DNA of 64,000 bases from Berberis thunbergii (lineage: Eukaryota; Streptophyta; Magnoliopsida; Ranunculales; Berberidaceae). The stretch covers positions 372,001 through 436,000 of the forward strand of contig QNQO01000802.1 of assembly GCA_003290165.1 (NCBI GenBank), written 5' to 3'. Every line of letters starts with the position of its first letter. Position 1 is the first letter of the stretch. Both the position numbers and the translations under genes were made by a program. A model generated the notes under the pieces. It was given only the letters and a program-made list of their open reading frames with translations, ran no database searches and was not told the origin of the DNA. Below are positions 1-10,555 of the stretch, piece by piece.

Positions 1-410
1 GTCAAGTGGTCAGTAGACTACACAAACAAATGCCTTAGTAGAGGATGACACTCTCAGTGAGTAGGCAATTCAATGCTTAAAAGCATCTTACTCAAGACTA
101 CTCAAATCCGTTTAAGTTTAGTCAAGTAGTCAGTAGACCATGCAAACAAACTGCCTTCGTAGAGGATGACACTCTCAGTGAGTAGGTAATTCAATGCATA
201 AAACATCTTACTTAAGACTACTTAAATCCATTTAAGTTTAGTCAAGTGATCAGCAAACCACACAAGTCAAATGCCTCAGTAGAGGATCACACCTAAGTAG
301 AGGATGTCATTCTCCGTGAGTGGGTAATTCAATTAATTAATCACTGAGCATAAAAACATCTTACTCAGGACTACTTAAATCTTTTTAAGTTTTGTCAAAT
401 GGTCAGTAGA
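1..410. repeat. Tandem repeat, about 120-bp unit, three-plus copies
   Basis: Three consecutive units begin with GTCAAGTGGTCAGTAGA or a close variant at 1, 121 and 241; a partial fourth starts near 393. Each unit contains a TAGAGGATGACACTCTCAGTGAGTA-like core. The third unit is longer because the AGTAGAGGAT motif is duplicated. The array lies just upstream of gypsy polymerase remnants, and tandem repeats of this kind are common in untranslated parts of Tat/Ogre-type gypsy elements, so it is probably part of that decayed element. No ORF is seen. Confidence 0.8.
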
Positions 411-627
411 TCACACAATATTTTCATGTAATTTCCAAGATAAATAGATTTGAATCCATGATTAATATTATCAAGTTATGCTTAAATTCCGACTTAAGCA
501 TATTGAAAATCCATGAAATAGGCCAATCGAGCTTTTGTGCCCTTAATACAAATATTTCTAAGTCAGCAGACAAACAAACATACACAAAGTTTGGGGATCA
601 TAAAAGCAAAGAAGACCACTACTTGGC

Positions 628-990
628 ATGAAGTTACCATCAACTCCAAAAGAAATTCAAAGTCTTACTAGTAGAGCAACAACTTTGGATCGATTCTTGA
701 GTAGATCAGCAGACAAATCCAGGAGACGACCTATACATTTACTTGGAAGTTTCAAATGTAGCAGTTTGCTCGGTTCTCATCGGCGAAGAATTGGGGGCAC
801 AACTTCCTCCCGGATGCTTGTAAAAAATTCATGAAATAGGTGACAGAGTTGAACCCATACGACTTGACCTACCGGTTGAGGGAAACTTTAAAGGCTCAAG
901 CTTTAGCAGAATTCATTCCCTCCTCAACCGGGGAAACAAAGCCAGCTAGCAGATCAATGTAACGTCCTTCGATAAATGAAGACTCCTCAA
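628..990 (+). pseudogene. Ty3/gypsy RT-RNase H remnant
   Basis: Translation from 628 gives KEIQSLTSRATTLDRFLSRS, which matches the conserved linker after the gypsy reverse transcriptase (pattern KEIQSLTGRIAALNRFISRS). Further on, around 845-930 in another frame, LNPYDLTYRLRETLKAQALA matches the tether at the end of RNase H (usual form YDIxYxPRxAIKAQALADF). The two pieces are out of frame and the core between them is missing, so this is a fragment of a dead gypsy polyprotein (Tat/Athila-like by motif). No host gene is indicated. Confidence 0.7.
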
Positions 991-1589
991 CTCATGCTGA
1001 AACAGGGGTAGGTCAGCCTAAAGATATGTGACATTTATAGGTGGATGGGTCGTCAAATCGCCAGGATGTCGAAACATGACTTGTTTTATTCACCTAAGGA
1101 TGATAATCTATTTGGACAAAGTCCAAGAGCCCATGAAATGACTATGCATGAGTCATTCGGTAAATCACCTCATCTGCAACAAAAACCTCTACATGCAGAT
1201 CATTTTGTCTTTAGCAAACTACATTTTTACAACAACAGAACCCTCTACATCCAGATGTTTTACTTGCATCAATAGAGACAGATAAGTCAGTAAGATCAAG
1301 GGCATTGTACTTCTATTTTGGCGGGGCTTCTCAGTGAAAATACATCTTCTATGTTTTTAAGTAAGAAGGAAAATAAAAACGGTCAGCTAAAAAACAAATG
1401 AGATGAGGTGCATTTGTAGGAGCCAAAAATAATCCTTGGCTCAACAGGATAAGGAAGCCCAAAGATTTGGGTTGTTCCCGAGAAGCTCGAAAATTACCCA
1501 CGAAAGTTATAAATAGAGAAAACCCAAGTTTGGGCTCAATGCAACCCATGCCTGGGCCCAGTACAACTCAGTAGAACACTTTTTTTTCA
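991..1589. other. Unassigned degenerate DNA, probable gypsy remains
   Basis: No convincing gene was found between the gypsy RNase H remnant and the LTR-like segment. The short ORFs at 1045-1275 (+) and 1349-1549 (-) show no recognisable domain. The position suggests 3' internal sequence of the same decayed gypsy element. Confidence 0.4.
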
Positions 1590-1995
1590 GGAAAAGAGTA
1601 GTATTTAGTGTTGACCACCATGCTCAACTACGCACACAAGCTTGCAGGAAATGTGTCTTCAAACAGGAAGTTACAACGGCCAACGTGAGGTTATAACTAT
1701 CTATGGAAGTTAAAACTACCTAAGAGAAGTTACAACTGCCTGCAAGTAGATGACTCACTCGTTTGCCAAGTGTCTCACTAATCTGCCACGAGTTTCACTT
1801 ATTTGCCAGCAGCTTACTCATTCTGCCTATATAAATAGCTAAACATAAGGCTATCTGGAAGTAACTTTTTTCTTGATTCACTATTCTCTATTCAAATATA
1901 GAGAAATAAATACTTTCCTAAATGCATTGCACTAACTTTGGCATCGGAGTCCCCGTGACAGGCATCACACTAGTGTCACGAATTAATCTTCATCT
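1590..1995 (+). mobile_element. Probable gypsy LTR remnant
   Basis: The segment has a TATA-like CTATATAAATAG at about 1827-1838, an AATAAA-like stretch at about 1904, and ends with CTAACTTTGGCATCGGAG followed by a GTGACAGGCATCACA motif. This resembles the LTR 3' portion of plant Tat-type gypsy elements, which often carry a TGACTTGAGCGTCGGAG-like block. No second LTR is present in the window, so the boundaries are approximate. It fits the gypsy polymerase remnant just upstream. Confidence 0.5.
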
Positions 1996-2059
1996 TATGC
2001 AAATTGCTCCGCATGATCAGCACATGATCCGATGAAAATTTGCATCCACACCGCATTTG

Positions 2060-2848
2060 TTTTTAACACCCAATAAGAGTGAATGAGCATAAGTCTGGCT
2101 AAAAATAAATAGCTCAAGATTGGAGTTAAACACTGAATCTCAATTCAAATGAAACATTGGTGTCAAATTCATGAATACAGACTAGAAAATAATAAACATG
2201 GTGTACCAAAGGGGATGTGGTTCTTACCCAAGATTAAAAGCAAAACTAGAAAAATCACCAAAGTGATTTTAGTGTAAGAGACTTGCAATACCATACTGTA
2301 AATCCAAAAATAATAAATGGTTTTATGTGCTTAATTTGTCCCATACAAGTCCAAGTTTTTCCAATTTCAGAGTACATTTTGCAAATATAACTCAGTGATA
2401 TCACAATACATTTTGCGGAAAAATGAATTTAGGTGAAAAATATTGAAAATGCAGTTTTTAGAGAAGCTCTCAATACTTTGTTTTATGAAACTCTGGAATT
2501 CTTAACTATGAAACTTCAAAGTACAATTCTAAGATTTAAAACCATGACGATGGCATGGGCTACATTGAAGCTCAATAATGCAGGCAAGACTCGAGAATCA
2601 GTGATTTGCTTTGCAGGACTTGCAGGACAATATGATGCACGATTCATGAAAGTTTGTTTTTGCATGCACAGGCTGAATGTGTTGATTCTTGGCTTCTTGC
2701 AATCACAATGAACCTGTTCATAATAAGGACATGGACTTTGTCATTCATGTTTCATCATCAAATTTGGTAAATATTCTTGTCAATAAGTTTACTGGTAAGT
2801 ATTCCAACCTACTTGCGAATTTACTGCTTTTCTTCTTTAGGTTTTTTA
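2060..2848. repeat. Segmental-duplication block, OMT 3' flank (copy A)
   Basis: This non-coding stretch recurs next to the other two OMT copies, at about 26040-26620 and 37640-38080. Shared strings include AGTGTAAGAGACTTGCAATACC, here at about 2270, and the GATATCACAATACATTTTGCGG region at about 2398. It lies 3' of the minus-strand methyltransferase, so whole gene-plus-flank units were duplicated, not only the coding part. Short ORFs here show no known domain. Confidence 0.75.
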
Positions 2849-3072
2849 GGGTCCGTTTGGTAGCTATTTCCTTGAGAAATGAAATCCATTTCCCTTGTTA
2901 TGTAGATTTCGGTGTTTGGTTGTCTATTTACTGACATGAAATCGATTCTTCATAAGACTGTTTTCCCACCTACTCATGGGAATCCAAGTCCAAGAGGAGG
3001 CCTCGATCGGAATCGAATTCACGAAAATGGTTTCAATTTCCATGTTCATTTTCCGTACAACCAAACAGACCC
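2849..3072. mobile_element. Tourist/Harbinger-type MITE, TSD TTA
   Basis: A 224-bp element starts GGGTCCGTTTGG and ends with the inverse, CCAAACAGACCC. The terminal inverted repeats match at 11 of 12 positions. It is flanked by the trinucleotide TTA on both sides (2846-2848 and 3073-3075). TTA duplication and GGG-C-GTTTGG termini are standard for PIF/Harbinger MITEs. It carries no coding capacity. Confidence 0.88.
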
Positions 3073-3468
3073 TTAATTTTTTATATTTCCTTCGGTGTGT
3101 TTGGAGCGACTATTTAATAGCGAAGAATGAGTCAAACATGTAATGATCCATTTTAATTTCATTAAAAAAATTGCAAGCTACATTGTTGGAATCAATACAT
3201 TAAGGACATTTATGGAATGAAAGACTAAAAGTGTGTGGATGTGTCAAAGACTCGAGTACATATAAATAAGTGTATTTCAAAGAATATTCTTTGCCATTCA
3301 TGTCAACAGGATTCTCGTTACTAAATCAGAATTTCCCAAAATCAATATTGACGAAAACATGATCTATGGCAATCACCAAATGTGAATCTTCATTTTCATT
3401 TTATATTTTAGACCACCCACCATAAAAATACAAGCTAATTAAGATAGCAATCAATATGATCACCATAA
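3073..3468. repeat. OMT 3' flank shared with copies B and C
   Basis: The GTGTTTGGAGCGACTATTT region onward is repeated at about 38105-38450 beside copy C. The last about 70 bp (ATCACCAAATGTGAATCTTC onward) also match about 26620-26715 beside copy B. It is the immediate downstream region of the methyltransferase genes. No ORF is supported. Confidence 0.7.
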
Positions 3469-4854
3469 TCACTTAACAAATTCCATGACCCAATAATTGT
3501 AAACATTACAAGCTAATCTAAACTCAGCAAAACCAGCTTCCATTGCCAAGGTCTCAAACTCATCTGTTCTTTCTTTCCCACCAGAGGTTTGAGCAAGCAT
3601 GATAATATCCTCCATGCAAGGCACCCTTGAACCAACATCATCTTTAGGCAACAATGGAGTCGCTGTCTCCACCACAATCACCTTACTATTCTATGGAAGT
3701 GCCTTGTGACAATTCTTCAGGATTTTCACACAATCTTCATTGTTCCAATCATGCAGAATGAACTGCATGTTTCACAAAAACAATCGTTTGTCAAGTAAAT
3801 TTTTTCAAATGATCAATATTTATTGACTAATTAAGCACTCATTTCTTCCACTTTCATGAAAATGGCATCTCCTGTTTGAACTGACACAAACACATCTCCT
3901 CCAACATGTTCAACACCTGCATAAAAGCAGAACAAGAGATAACTCAATCCACAATATATATAGTCAGGCAAGTCATTGTGATGATTGAGTTCGCAATTAT
4001 TATCCTGCCTTTGAAACTTTATGACTTGGTTCACACCTTTGCAATCCCATTCATATTTTAAATACTTGAGCAATGTAGTTGGTGAAGTCATTAAAATTTT
4101 AGAAATCACACATTCTAAATTCTCTAATCTTATTATCCCATAGGCCAAAAATTGTACGTCTGGTTAAAGTATCCAATTTAATTTAATTGGTATGACTTGT
4201 GGCAGATGATATTGCAAGAATGCAAGCAAGAAAGTTTTACCAGATAAGAAGGTGCAAGTTCAATCACTCGGGCCAAATCGAAGTTAATTCCATTAATTGC
4301 AGGATACTTGGTAATAATGCTATTGATCATAGTTCCAAGTCCTTCACCAACATCAACCAAAACTTTCAATCCTTCAAACCCTTTGTAGATTTCCAAAATC
4401 TTGTTAGTGACAATGGTTGTGTGTGCTGATTGTGCACTATTGAAGAGCTCATTCAGTTCAGGCTTTGATCCATAATACTCAAATGCTTCCATGCCAAATG
4501 CCTTGTCCATTGGAACCCCACCTTCCAAAACTGCATCTTTCAATGTGTACCTTAACAAAATTCACATTAAAATAGTTATGTGAAGTACTATAGCAAAAAA
4601 ATAAAAAACCATTTAAATTCCTTTATTTTTCCTTTTTTAGAATTTATTGAGCCTAGTTAGTATGAGATTGGTTATACTAACCAACTTTGGATAGTGTCCT
4701 TGTGATGCATCAAAGAAAGTAAAGGTTGGAAGGAGGCACCATTTCCATTCTTGATAAAGTACTTACAAACAGGGGCCAAACCATAGAGCCTCTCAACCTT
4801 ACCATCCTCGAGAGTAGCAAGATAACAAGTGAGCACACTATAGCAAGCTAAAAG
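3469..4854 (-). pseudogene. COMT-like O-methyltransferase pseudogene, copy A
   Basis: Remains of a class II SAM-dependent O-methyltransferase with the exon order of the intact copy B: exon 1 (3' part only) 4854-4682, exon 2 4550-4241, exon 3 3916-3852, exon 4 3762-3469. Defects seen: exon 1 loses its 5' two-thirds at about 4854; the glycine-rich SAM motif reads VDVGEGLG instead of VDIGGGLG; one G is lost at the exon 2/intron 2 junction (CTGGTAAAA against CCGGGTAAG in copy B), shifting the frame; the exon 3 donor is AAA|GT instead of AAG|GT; and a TAG at 3691-3693 replaces the Glu codon of ALPENGK. The C-terminal end through the MEFVK stop is otherwise intact. It is too damaged to encode an enzyme. 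Confidence 0.9.
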
Positions 4855-5121
4855 CCCTAATCTGGGATCGCTTTGTTTCCCTATTAGCTTCCTTTCCCAC
4901 AGGTTTGCCTCTTGGAACCTGAGATATGATGATTTAGAGGGCAGGAAGTTATCTTCTCACATCTTCTTAGATAAGAAATGAAGATACAAATAACATGGGT
5001 GGGCTATCAAATAGAATTAGAAAATATTGCCATCTTTCAAATGAGTTACGTACTTACATTAGTACCCTCGGTGCTATAGTAATGAACACATGCAAAGTGC
5101 AGACATAGACAGTGTTAATGA
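4855..5121. other. Unassigned stretch between OMT copy A and the gypsy element
   Basis: Homology to the methyltransferase stops abruptly near 4854. The minus strand next to the break has a CTCAG splice-acceptor-like site followed by a short open stretch (FQEANLWERKLIGKQSD), which could be part of another exon but matches no family I recognise. The rest is AT-rich with no supported feature. Confidence 0.4.
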
Positions 5122-5467
5122 TGTAGGAGGGTTTATAGGATTTCTAATTTGGGTTATTAAATAACTTATTCGTAGTCTTTTTAGTTTTCTTTTAGAACGA
5201 GGCTTTACTTTTTCTTTTAGGAATAAATTACTTGTTATTTTAGTATTTGATTATACTTTTTCTTTTAGAAATAGGCTGCTTATTATTCAAGTTATTTGAG
5301 TACTATAAATAGAGCTCTTCCTCAATATTGTAAGATACCATTGATTTGAATAATTTAATTGAACATTAGAGTTATTTCTTTGTATTTTTTGGCGAATCTC
5401 TTGTATCTTTTCCTTGTGAATTGTCTGTTGAACTAGCCTGCAGAATAATCGCTATTATGTCCGGTCA
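5122..5467 (+). repeat. 5' LTR of gypsy gag-only element
   Basis: 346-bp LTR with a TATA-like CTATAAATAGAG at about 5303 and a transcription leader. It aligns end to end with 7218-7563 with scattered substitutions and small indels. It starts TG and ends CA as expected. Confidence 0.85.
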
Positions 5468-5469
5468 GT

Positions 5470-5481
5470 TGGTATCAGAGC
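5470..5481 (+). other. Primer-binding site, initiator-Met tRNA
   Basis: TGGTATCAGAGC two bases after the LTR end is the standard complement of the 3' end of plant initiator methionine tRNA. Confidence 0.9.
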
Positions 5482-5597
5482 TTCAATATCTTTTTGGGTG
5501 AGATTTCATCAAATTCTATGCTTGGTGGTCGTGGTTGTGGTCATCGCGGGCAGGTTCCGAACGAGGAAGCCCCAAACCGTGATCATAATGTTTAGGA

Positions 5598-6420
5598 TGT
5601 GATGATTGAGGATTTGCAGAGGCAAGTTGCAAAGTTGACCCGGTGTCTAACGACGCAGGATTTCGGTGATCTTGAGTTGGAAAATCACGATTCTGATTCT
5701 AGTTTCGAAAATTTGTATCACAATCGTGATAGATTCTGGGAGCGCCGTGATCGAGAGGATTGTCATGGAGACATCGATTTCAGAGTAGATCTGCCCGAGT
5801 TTTCTGGTACGTTACAGGCCAAAAGATTCGTTGAATGAAGTAGAGTGTATTTTTTAGTATAAGGAAGTTCCAGATTGTGTCTAAGTGATATTGGTAGCCA
5901 TCAAACTCAAAGGAAAAACATCTGCGTGGTGGGAGCAGTTGAGGCAATCACGAGACAGGCAGGGCAATGCCAAGATCACTGATTGGGAGAATATGAAGAA
6001 GAAGATGAAATGTCACTTCCTTTCGGCTATACTCAAACTTTGTTTCAGCGACTTCACTCGTTGAGGCAAGGTACGCGATCGGTAGATTATTACATGGAGG
6101 AGTTTTATCAATTGATGACCCAGAATGACTTATCTGAGACGGAGGAGCAGATGGTGGCATGGTATTTGGGGGGATTACGACAACCCCTGCAGGATGTCTT
6201 CAACATTCACTCGTTGTGGACCGTTTCTGAAACATACCAGCGTGCACTTGCTGTGAAAAAACAACAGAACAGGAGACCAGTGATCAGAAGTGATCAAAGT
6301 AGTCGGCCAGTTCGTCCTCAAGAATCATGTTCTACCAGCAGCAACCGTAGGGTAATTCTAATTCAAATATTAGATGTGGTGAACATGGACATAGAGCGAC
6401 TGAGTGCATGAAGCCTGCTA
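5598..6420 (+). pseudogene. Gypsy gag (broken)
   Basis: MIEDLQRQVAKLTRCL begins a gag of the kind seen in chromoviral and related gypsy elements, followed by DFRVDLPEFSGTL. The frame breaks near 5838. Matrix/capsid-like sequence then continues in other frames: VAIKLKGKTSAWWEQLRQS (about 5890-5950), then LSETEEQMVAWYLGGLRQPL in the open stretch 5983-6411. The nucleic-acid-binding end is degraded, with a C-G-H-C zinc-knuckle remnant near 6375-6410. At least two frameshifts separate the parts, so no full gag can be made. Confidence 0.75.
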
Positions 6421-7299
6421 TTCAGAAGGGCAACAATCTCCTGATTGAGGAAGACGTGGTTGACGACAATGAGGAGCTTGGAGAACCTGTGTATGACAAT
6501 GGTGAAGATGGAGATGTGTTGTATGGAGATGGCCATAAGACTCTGGTTGCTCATACGAGCCTACTGACTTCCAAGGGCTATTGGTTGAGAACCAATATTT
6601 TCCACAAGACTTGCACAGTTGCAGATAAAGTCTGCAAGTTGATAATTGACAGTGGCAGTTGTGAGAACGTAATGTCTGAAGAGGCTGTCCAAAAATTGTA
6701 GTTGAAGACAAATCATCATCCCAAGCTGTACAAATTATCGTGGTTGAATAAAAGCAGTAAGGTAACAGTAGATAGGTGATGCTTAGTGTCTTTTTCGATT
6801 GACAGAAAATATTTTGATAATGCTTGTGTGATGTTGTGTCTATGAATGCTTGTCATTTATTGTTAGGCAGACATTGGCAGTATGATCGCAGTGTTATTCA
6901 TGATGGGCGAAAAAATACATATTCCCTTAGCATCAAAGGAAGAAGATTGTGTTGGCACCTCGTCGGAAAAGACCCACTCCTACCCCGGTAGCCAATAATA
7001 CTAACCTGCTTTCTAGGTTCAGGTTTTTAATTGAGATTGAGCGTGAAGACGTGGTCTCTTCACTGCTGCCATATGAGAATAGTACAGCAGACGTGAATCC
7101 ATATTTGCCAGCAGAGGTGGAGCAGCAGCTAGTAGAGTTTTCTGACCTGATACTGAAGAATTTCGATGAACCTGTTGTGAACTCGAGGACGGGTTCTTTC
7201 AAACCTGAGGCGACTAATGCAGGAGGGTTTCTAGGGTTCCTAATTTGCTCTCAAAGTTATTTACTAAATAACTTATTCGTAATCTTTCAATTTCATTAG
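6408..7299 (+). pseudogene. Gypsy aspartic protease segment (broken)
   Basis: The open frame 6408-6701 contains KLIIDSGSCENVMSEEAVQ, the retroviral-type protease active site (DSGS) and its following strand. After a stop and frameshift, DACHLLLGRPW-like sequence (about 6845-6880) represents the second half of the protease. The frame 6949-7299 holds the linker that would lead into RT, but it jumps to the NSRT 3'-end motif and runs into the LTR. Polymerase domains are absent. Confidence 0.7.
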
Positions 7300-7563
7300 G
7301 AGTCAATTTAGTTTTCTTTTAGGAATAGACTGCTTGTTATTTTAGTATTTGATTATACATTTTTTTAGGAATAAAATGTTTATTATTCAAATTATTTGAG
7401 CACTATAAATAGAGTTCTTCCTAAATATTGTAAAATATCTTTGATTTGAATAATTTAATTGAACATTAGAGTTATTTTTTTGTGTTTTTGGGCGAATCTC
7501 TTGCATCTTTTCCTTGTGAATTGTCTATTGAACCAGCCTGCAAAATAATCATTATTCTGCTCA
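7218..7563 (+). repeat. 3' LTR of gypsy gag-only element
   Basis: The second copy of the 346-bp LTR. It starts right after a GAGGACGGG purine tract at about 7187 and ends CTCA. Differences from the 5' LTR are spread along its length. Confidence 0.85.
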
Positions 7564-8178
7564 GCGTTAATTATTTTCGAAGGGCGTCACACCTTAAGTG
7601 TAAGATATAATATACATTCATGTTCATGAGTTGTGGGAGCTGCTAACCGCTGCGGTAAGTTATATATAAAAATTTATATAAATATCAAAGTGTACCTGCG
7701 ATAGCTTCTTCAAAGTGTTTAAGCTTCTCATGAGGTTCTCCTCTTCTAACAAGAGCTTTCACATATGTAGGATTCAATTCCACAGCTTTTGTGCATTCCT
7801 TAATTGTGCTGTCATATCTCCCCTATCATCTTTCCAGTGTTAGAAATTATATGCAATAAATGAACCAGAACACCACTGGATAGATGAAGACAACATAAAA
7901 GATACATATTAAGCTAAAATATATTTCAAGATAAATGATACACCAGGCGAAGCTCAATATGACTAAGCAAATAAATAAAAGATTCAGATCGGATTTTTAG
8001 GTCTTTTCTTAATTTCAATTCAAAGAGACATGTTAGCTCCTTGGCAAGTGTGGGTGCATGTGAGATTTCTATATTGACAATTTTACACTTAGTCACGCCT
8101 TACAAGTCAAATGAGCTCTTGCAATTTTTAAGCTTTAGAATAAGAAACTACGACATCTAATTCCTTGTGGGAGGGGTA
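7564..8178. other. TPR-gene intron DNA around exon 3
   Basis: Apart from exon 3 (7822-7696), this AT-rich stretch between the gypsy LTR and the CACTA terminus shows no gene or repeat I can name. It is presumed intron 3 (7695 downward) and the 3' part of intron 2 (7823 upward). Confidence 0.5.
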
Positions 8179-8192
8179 CACTACAAAAAAAA
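8179..8192 (+). repeat. CACTA left terminal inverted repeat
   Basis: CACTACAAAAAAAA, identical to the reverse complement of 14039-14052. Confidence 0.95.
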
Positions 8193-8199
8193 TGGACAT

Positions 8200-8720
8200 C
8201 AGCGACGGCTAAAATCCGTCGCTAATTGAGCTAAAACCGTAGCTAAAAGGTATCAGCGACGGTACCACAGCCGTCGCTATCCCGTAGCAAGATTTATCGT
8301 CACTATTTGATTCAGCGACGGCAAAATAGCCGTAGCTAATTAGCGACGGCATAAACCCGTCGCTAAAGTGTAAAATATCCGTCGCTAATTGAATTTTTGT
8401 AAAAAAAATTTAACATTTTTTTATTTTAGCGACGGCATTGTTGCCGTAGCTAAATGATTTTTTTTAAAAAATTCAAAATTTTTTTACCTTAGCGACGGCA
8501 TTTTGGCCGTGGCTAATTGATTTTTTTAAAAAAATTAAAAAAAAAAATTTAGCGACGGCATTTTGGCCGTGGCTAACTGATTTTTTTTTTTTTTAAAAAA
8601 AAAAAAATTTTATCTTAGCGACGGTATTTTAGCCGTGGCTAACTAATTTTTTAAAAAAAAATTGAATTTTTTTATTTTAGCGACGGCATTTTGCCGTGGC
8701 TAACTGATTTTTTAAAAAAA
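8200..8720. repeat. CACTA left subterminal GCGACGG repeats
   Basis: About 16 copies of AGCGACGGC / GCCGTCGCTA and the variant GCCGTAGCTA or GCCGTGGCTA occur as hairpin-like pairs about 20-30 bp apart, separated by A- and T-runs. The arrangement matches subterminal transposase-binding regions of CACTA elements. Pairs of opposite motifs can fold into small stem-loops. Confidence 0.85.
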
Positions 8721-8764
8721 ATTAATTTTTTTTTTACTAAATGGTTTTTTTAAATATATATATA

Positions 8765-9160
8765 TATTTTTTCGATCTCTCCGAGATCTGAGATATCTCC
8801 GAGATTTTTAAAAATTTTTAAAAATCAGATTTCTCCGAGATCTGCGATTTCTCCGAGATCTCTAAGATTTTAAAAAAATATATATATATATTTAAAAAAT
8901 ATCGGAATCTCTCCGAGATCTGAAATCTCAGATCTCGAGAACTCAGATCTTTGAGATTATCCAAGATCTCCGAGATCAGATCTCAGATCTCCGAGATCTC
9001 AGATCTCCGAGATCTCAGATCTCCGAGATCTCGGGACTCAGATCTCTGAGATCAGAGATCTCAGATCTTCGAGATCTCAGGACTCAGATCTCAGATCTCC
9101 GAGATCTCAGATCTCAGATCTCCGAGATGAGAGATCTCAGATCTCCGAGAGAGAGGCGGC
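8765..9160. repeat. CTCCGAGATCTCAGAT minisatellite
   Basis: The motif CTCCGAGATCTCAGAT and shortened variants repeat over about 390 bp. Nearly every unit contains the palindromes AGATCT or GAGATCTC, so the whole array is strongly self-complementary and can form hairpins. It is inside the CACTA element and non-coding. Confidence 0.85.
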
Positions 9161-9468
9161 GAATGAAGGGAGGGGAGAGAGCGGCGGCCGGGATCGGTGT
9201 CGAGGAAGCGGCAGACTTCTCCTCAGTGGGTTTCTTCTCTGGAAGATGAGAGAAAAAAAATTTTGAGAGAAAATTTTTGTTTAAGTTGGTTTGTAGAAAA
9301 AATTGAAATTTATATAGAGAAAGGTAATTGAAGATGATTGGTTGTGTTAGTTTCACGCGGATCGATGACGTGGTTTGATTTAGTGCGTTGGATTGAGTTA
9401 AAATTTTGGGTGTTATTAACGGTTGAGATGAGATTTCACGCGGATCGGTGATATTTTTTTTAAAAAAA
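9161..9468. other. GC-richer unique segment inside the CACTA element
   Basis: In an element of A/T runs and arrays, 9161-9250 is GC-rich and non-repetitive, with GCGGCGGCCGGG near 9180. A minus-strand open frame (9356-9114) crosses it, including PAAALSPPFIRRLS and EKKPTEEKSAASSTPIP, which read like a host exon with its 5' leader. I do not recognise the protein. Captured host DNA is plausible, since CACTA elements often carry gene fragments. The 9350-9450 part has two CACGCGGATCG repeats. Confidence 0.4.
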
Positions 9469-10555
9469 CAATTAGCGACGGCAATTGGGCCGTCGCTAAC
9501 CTCTTTTTAGTTTTTTTTTTTTAAAACTGATTAGCCACGGTTACAAAACCGTCGCTAAACTTTTTTTTAATTTTTTTTGTTTTTAAAAAATCACGTTAGC
9601 TACGGTTTTCACGCCGTCGCTAAGGTCTTTTAATATTTTTTTTTTAAAATTACAAAAATCCTTAGCTACGGCTCTATTACCGTCGCTAACTAGTTTACTA
9701 TATATATATATTTTTTTAAAATCATGTTAGCTACGGTTACAAAACCGTCGCTAAGCTTTTTTTAATTTTTTTTTGTTTTTAAAAAATCACGTTAGCTACG
9801 GTTTGCACGCCGTCGCTAAGGTCTTTTAATATATTTTTTTAAATTACAAAAATCCTTAGCTACGGCTCTATTACCGTCGCTAACTAGTTTACTATATATA
9901 TATATATTTTTTTTAAATCATGTTAGCTACGGTTACAAAACCGTCGCTAAGCTTTTTTTAATTTTTTTTTGTTTTTAAAAAATCACGTTAGCTACGGTTT
10001 TCACGCCGTCGCTAAGGTCTTTTAATATATTTTTTTTAAATTACAAAAATCCTTAGCTACGGCTCTATTACCGTCGCTAACTAGTTTACTATATATATTT
10101 TTTTTTAAAAATCATGTTAGCTACGGTTAGAAAACCGTCGCTAAGCTTTTTTTATTTTTTTTAAAATCACATTAGCTACGGTTTGCAAGCCGTCGCTAAG
10201 GTCTTTTAATATTTTTTAAAAAATTACAAAAATCCTTAGCTACGGCTCTATTACCGTCGCTAACTAGTTTACTATATATATATTTTTTTAAAATCATGTT
10301 AGCTACGGTTAGAAAACCGTCGCTAAGCTTTTTTTATTATTATTTTTTTTAAATCACATTAGCTACGGTTTGCAAGCCGTCGCTAAGGTCTTTTAATATT
10401 TTTTTTAAATTACAAAAATCCTTAGCTACGGCTCTATTACTGTCGCTAACTAGTTTACTATATATTGTTTTTTAAAATCATGTTAGCTACGGTTAGAAAA
10501 CCGTCGCTAACCTCTTTAGTTTTTTTTTTTTAACCAATTAGCGCGGCCTAACCTC
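9469..10555. repeat. About 182-196-bp tandem repeats with GCGACGG/GCTACGG pairs
   Basis: A compound unit (TTAGCTACGGTTACAAAACC..., then GTTTTCACGCCGTCGCTAAG, then GGCTCTATTACCGTCGC, then a TATATATA tract) starts at about 9727, 9923, 10117, 10299 and 10481. Periods are about 196, 194, 182 and 182. Each unit holds three opposed TAGCTACGG / CCGTCGCTA pairs. It extends the subterminal motif deep into the element. Confidence 0.85.

Larger units (their letters stand above)
5122..7563 (+). mobile_element. Ty3/gypsy element reduced to LTR-gag-protease-LTR
   Basis: Two direct 346-bp repeats (5122-5467, starting TGTAGGAGGG and ending GTCA; 7218-7563, starting TGCAGGAGGG and ending CTCA) bound the element. 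A TGGTATCAGAGC primer-binding site lies at 5470-5481. Inside are a broken gag, a zinc-knuckle remnant and an aspartic-protease segment. Reverse transcriptase, RNase H and integrase are absent: the reading passes from LPAEVEQQLVEFSDL, normally just upstream of RT, to NSRTGSFKPE, normally near the element's 3' end. This looks like an internal deletion giving a non-autonomous, TR-GAG-like element. GTTAA is found near both outer ends (5114-5118, 7566-7570), but the TSD is not clean. Confidence 0.85.

Noticed and set aside
9114..9356. 80-aa ORF as a transposase
   Set aside because: No transposase motif; it crosses a minisatellite and a GC-rich segment, so it is noted only as a possible captured fragment.
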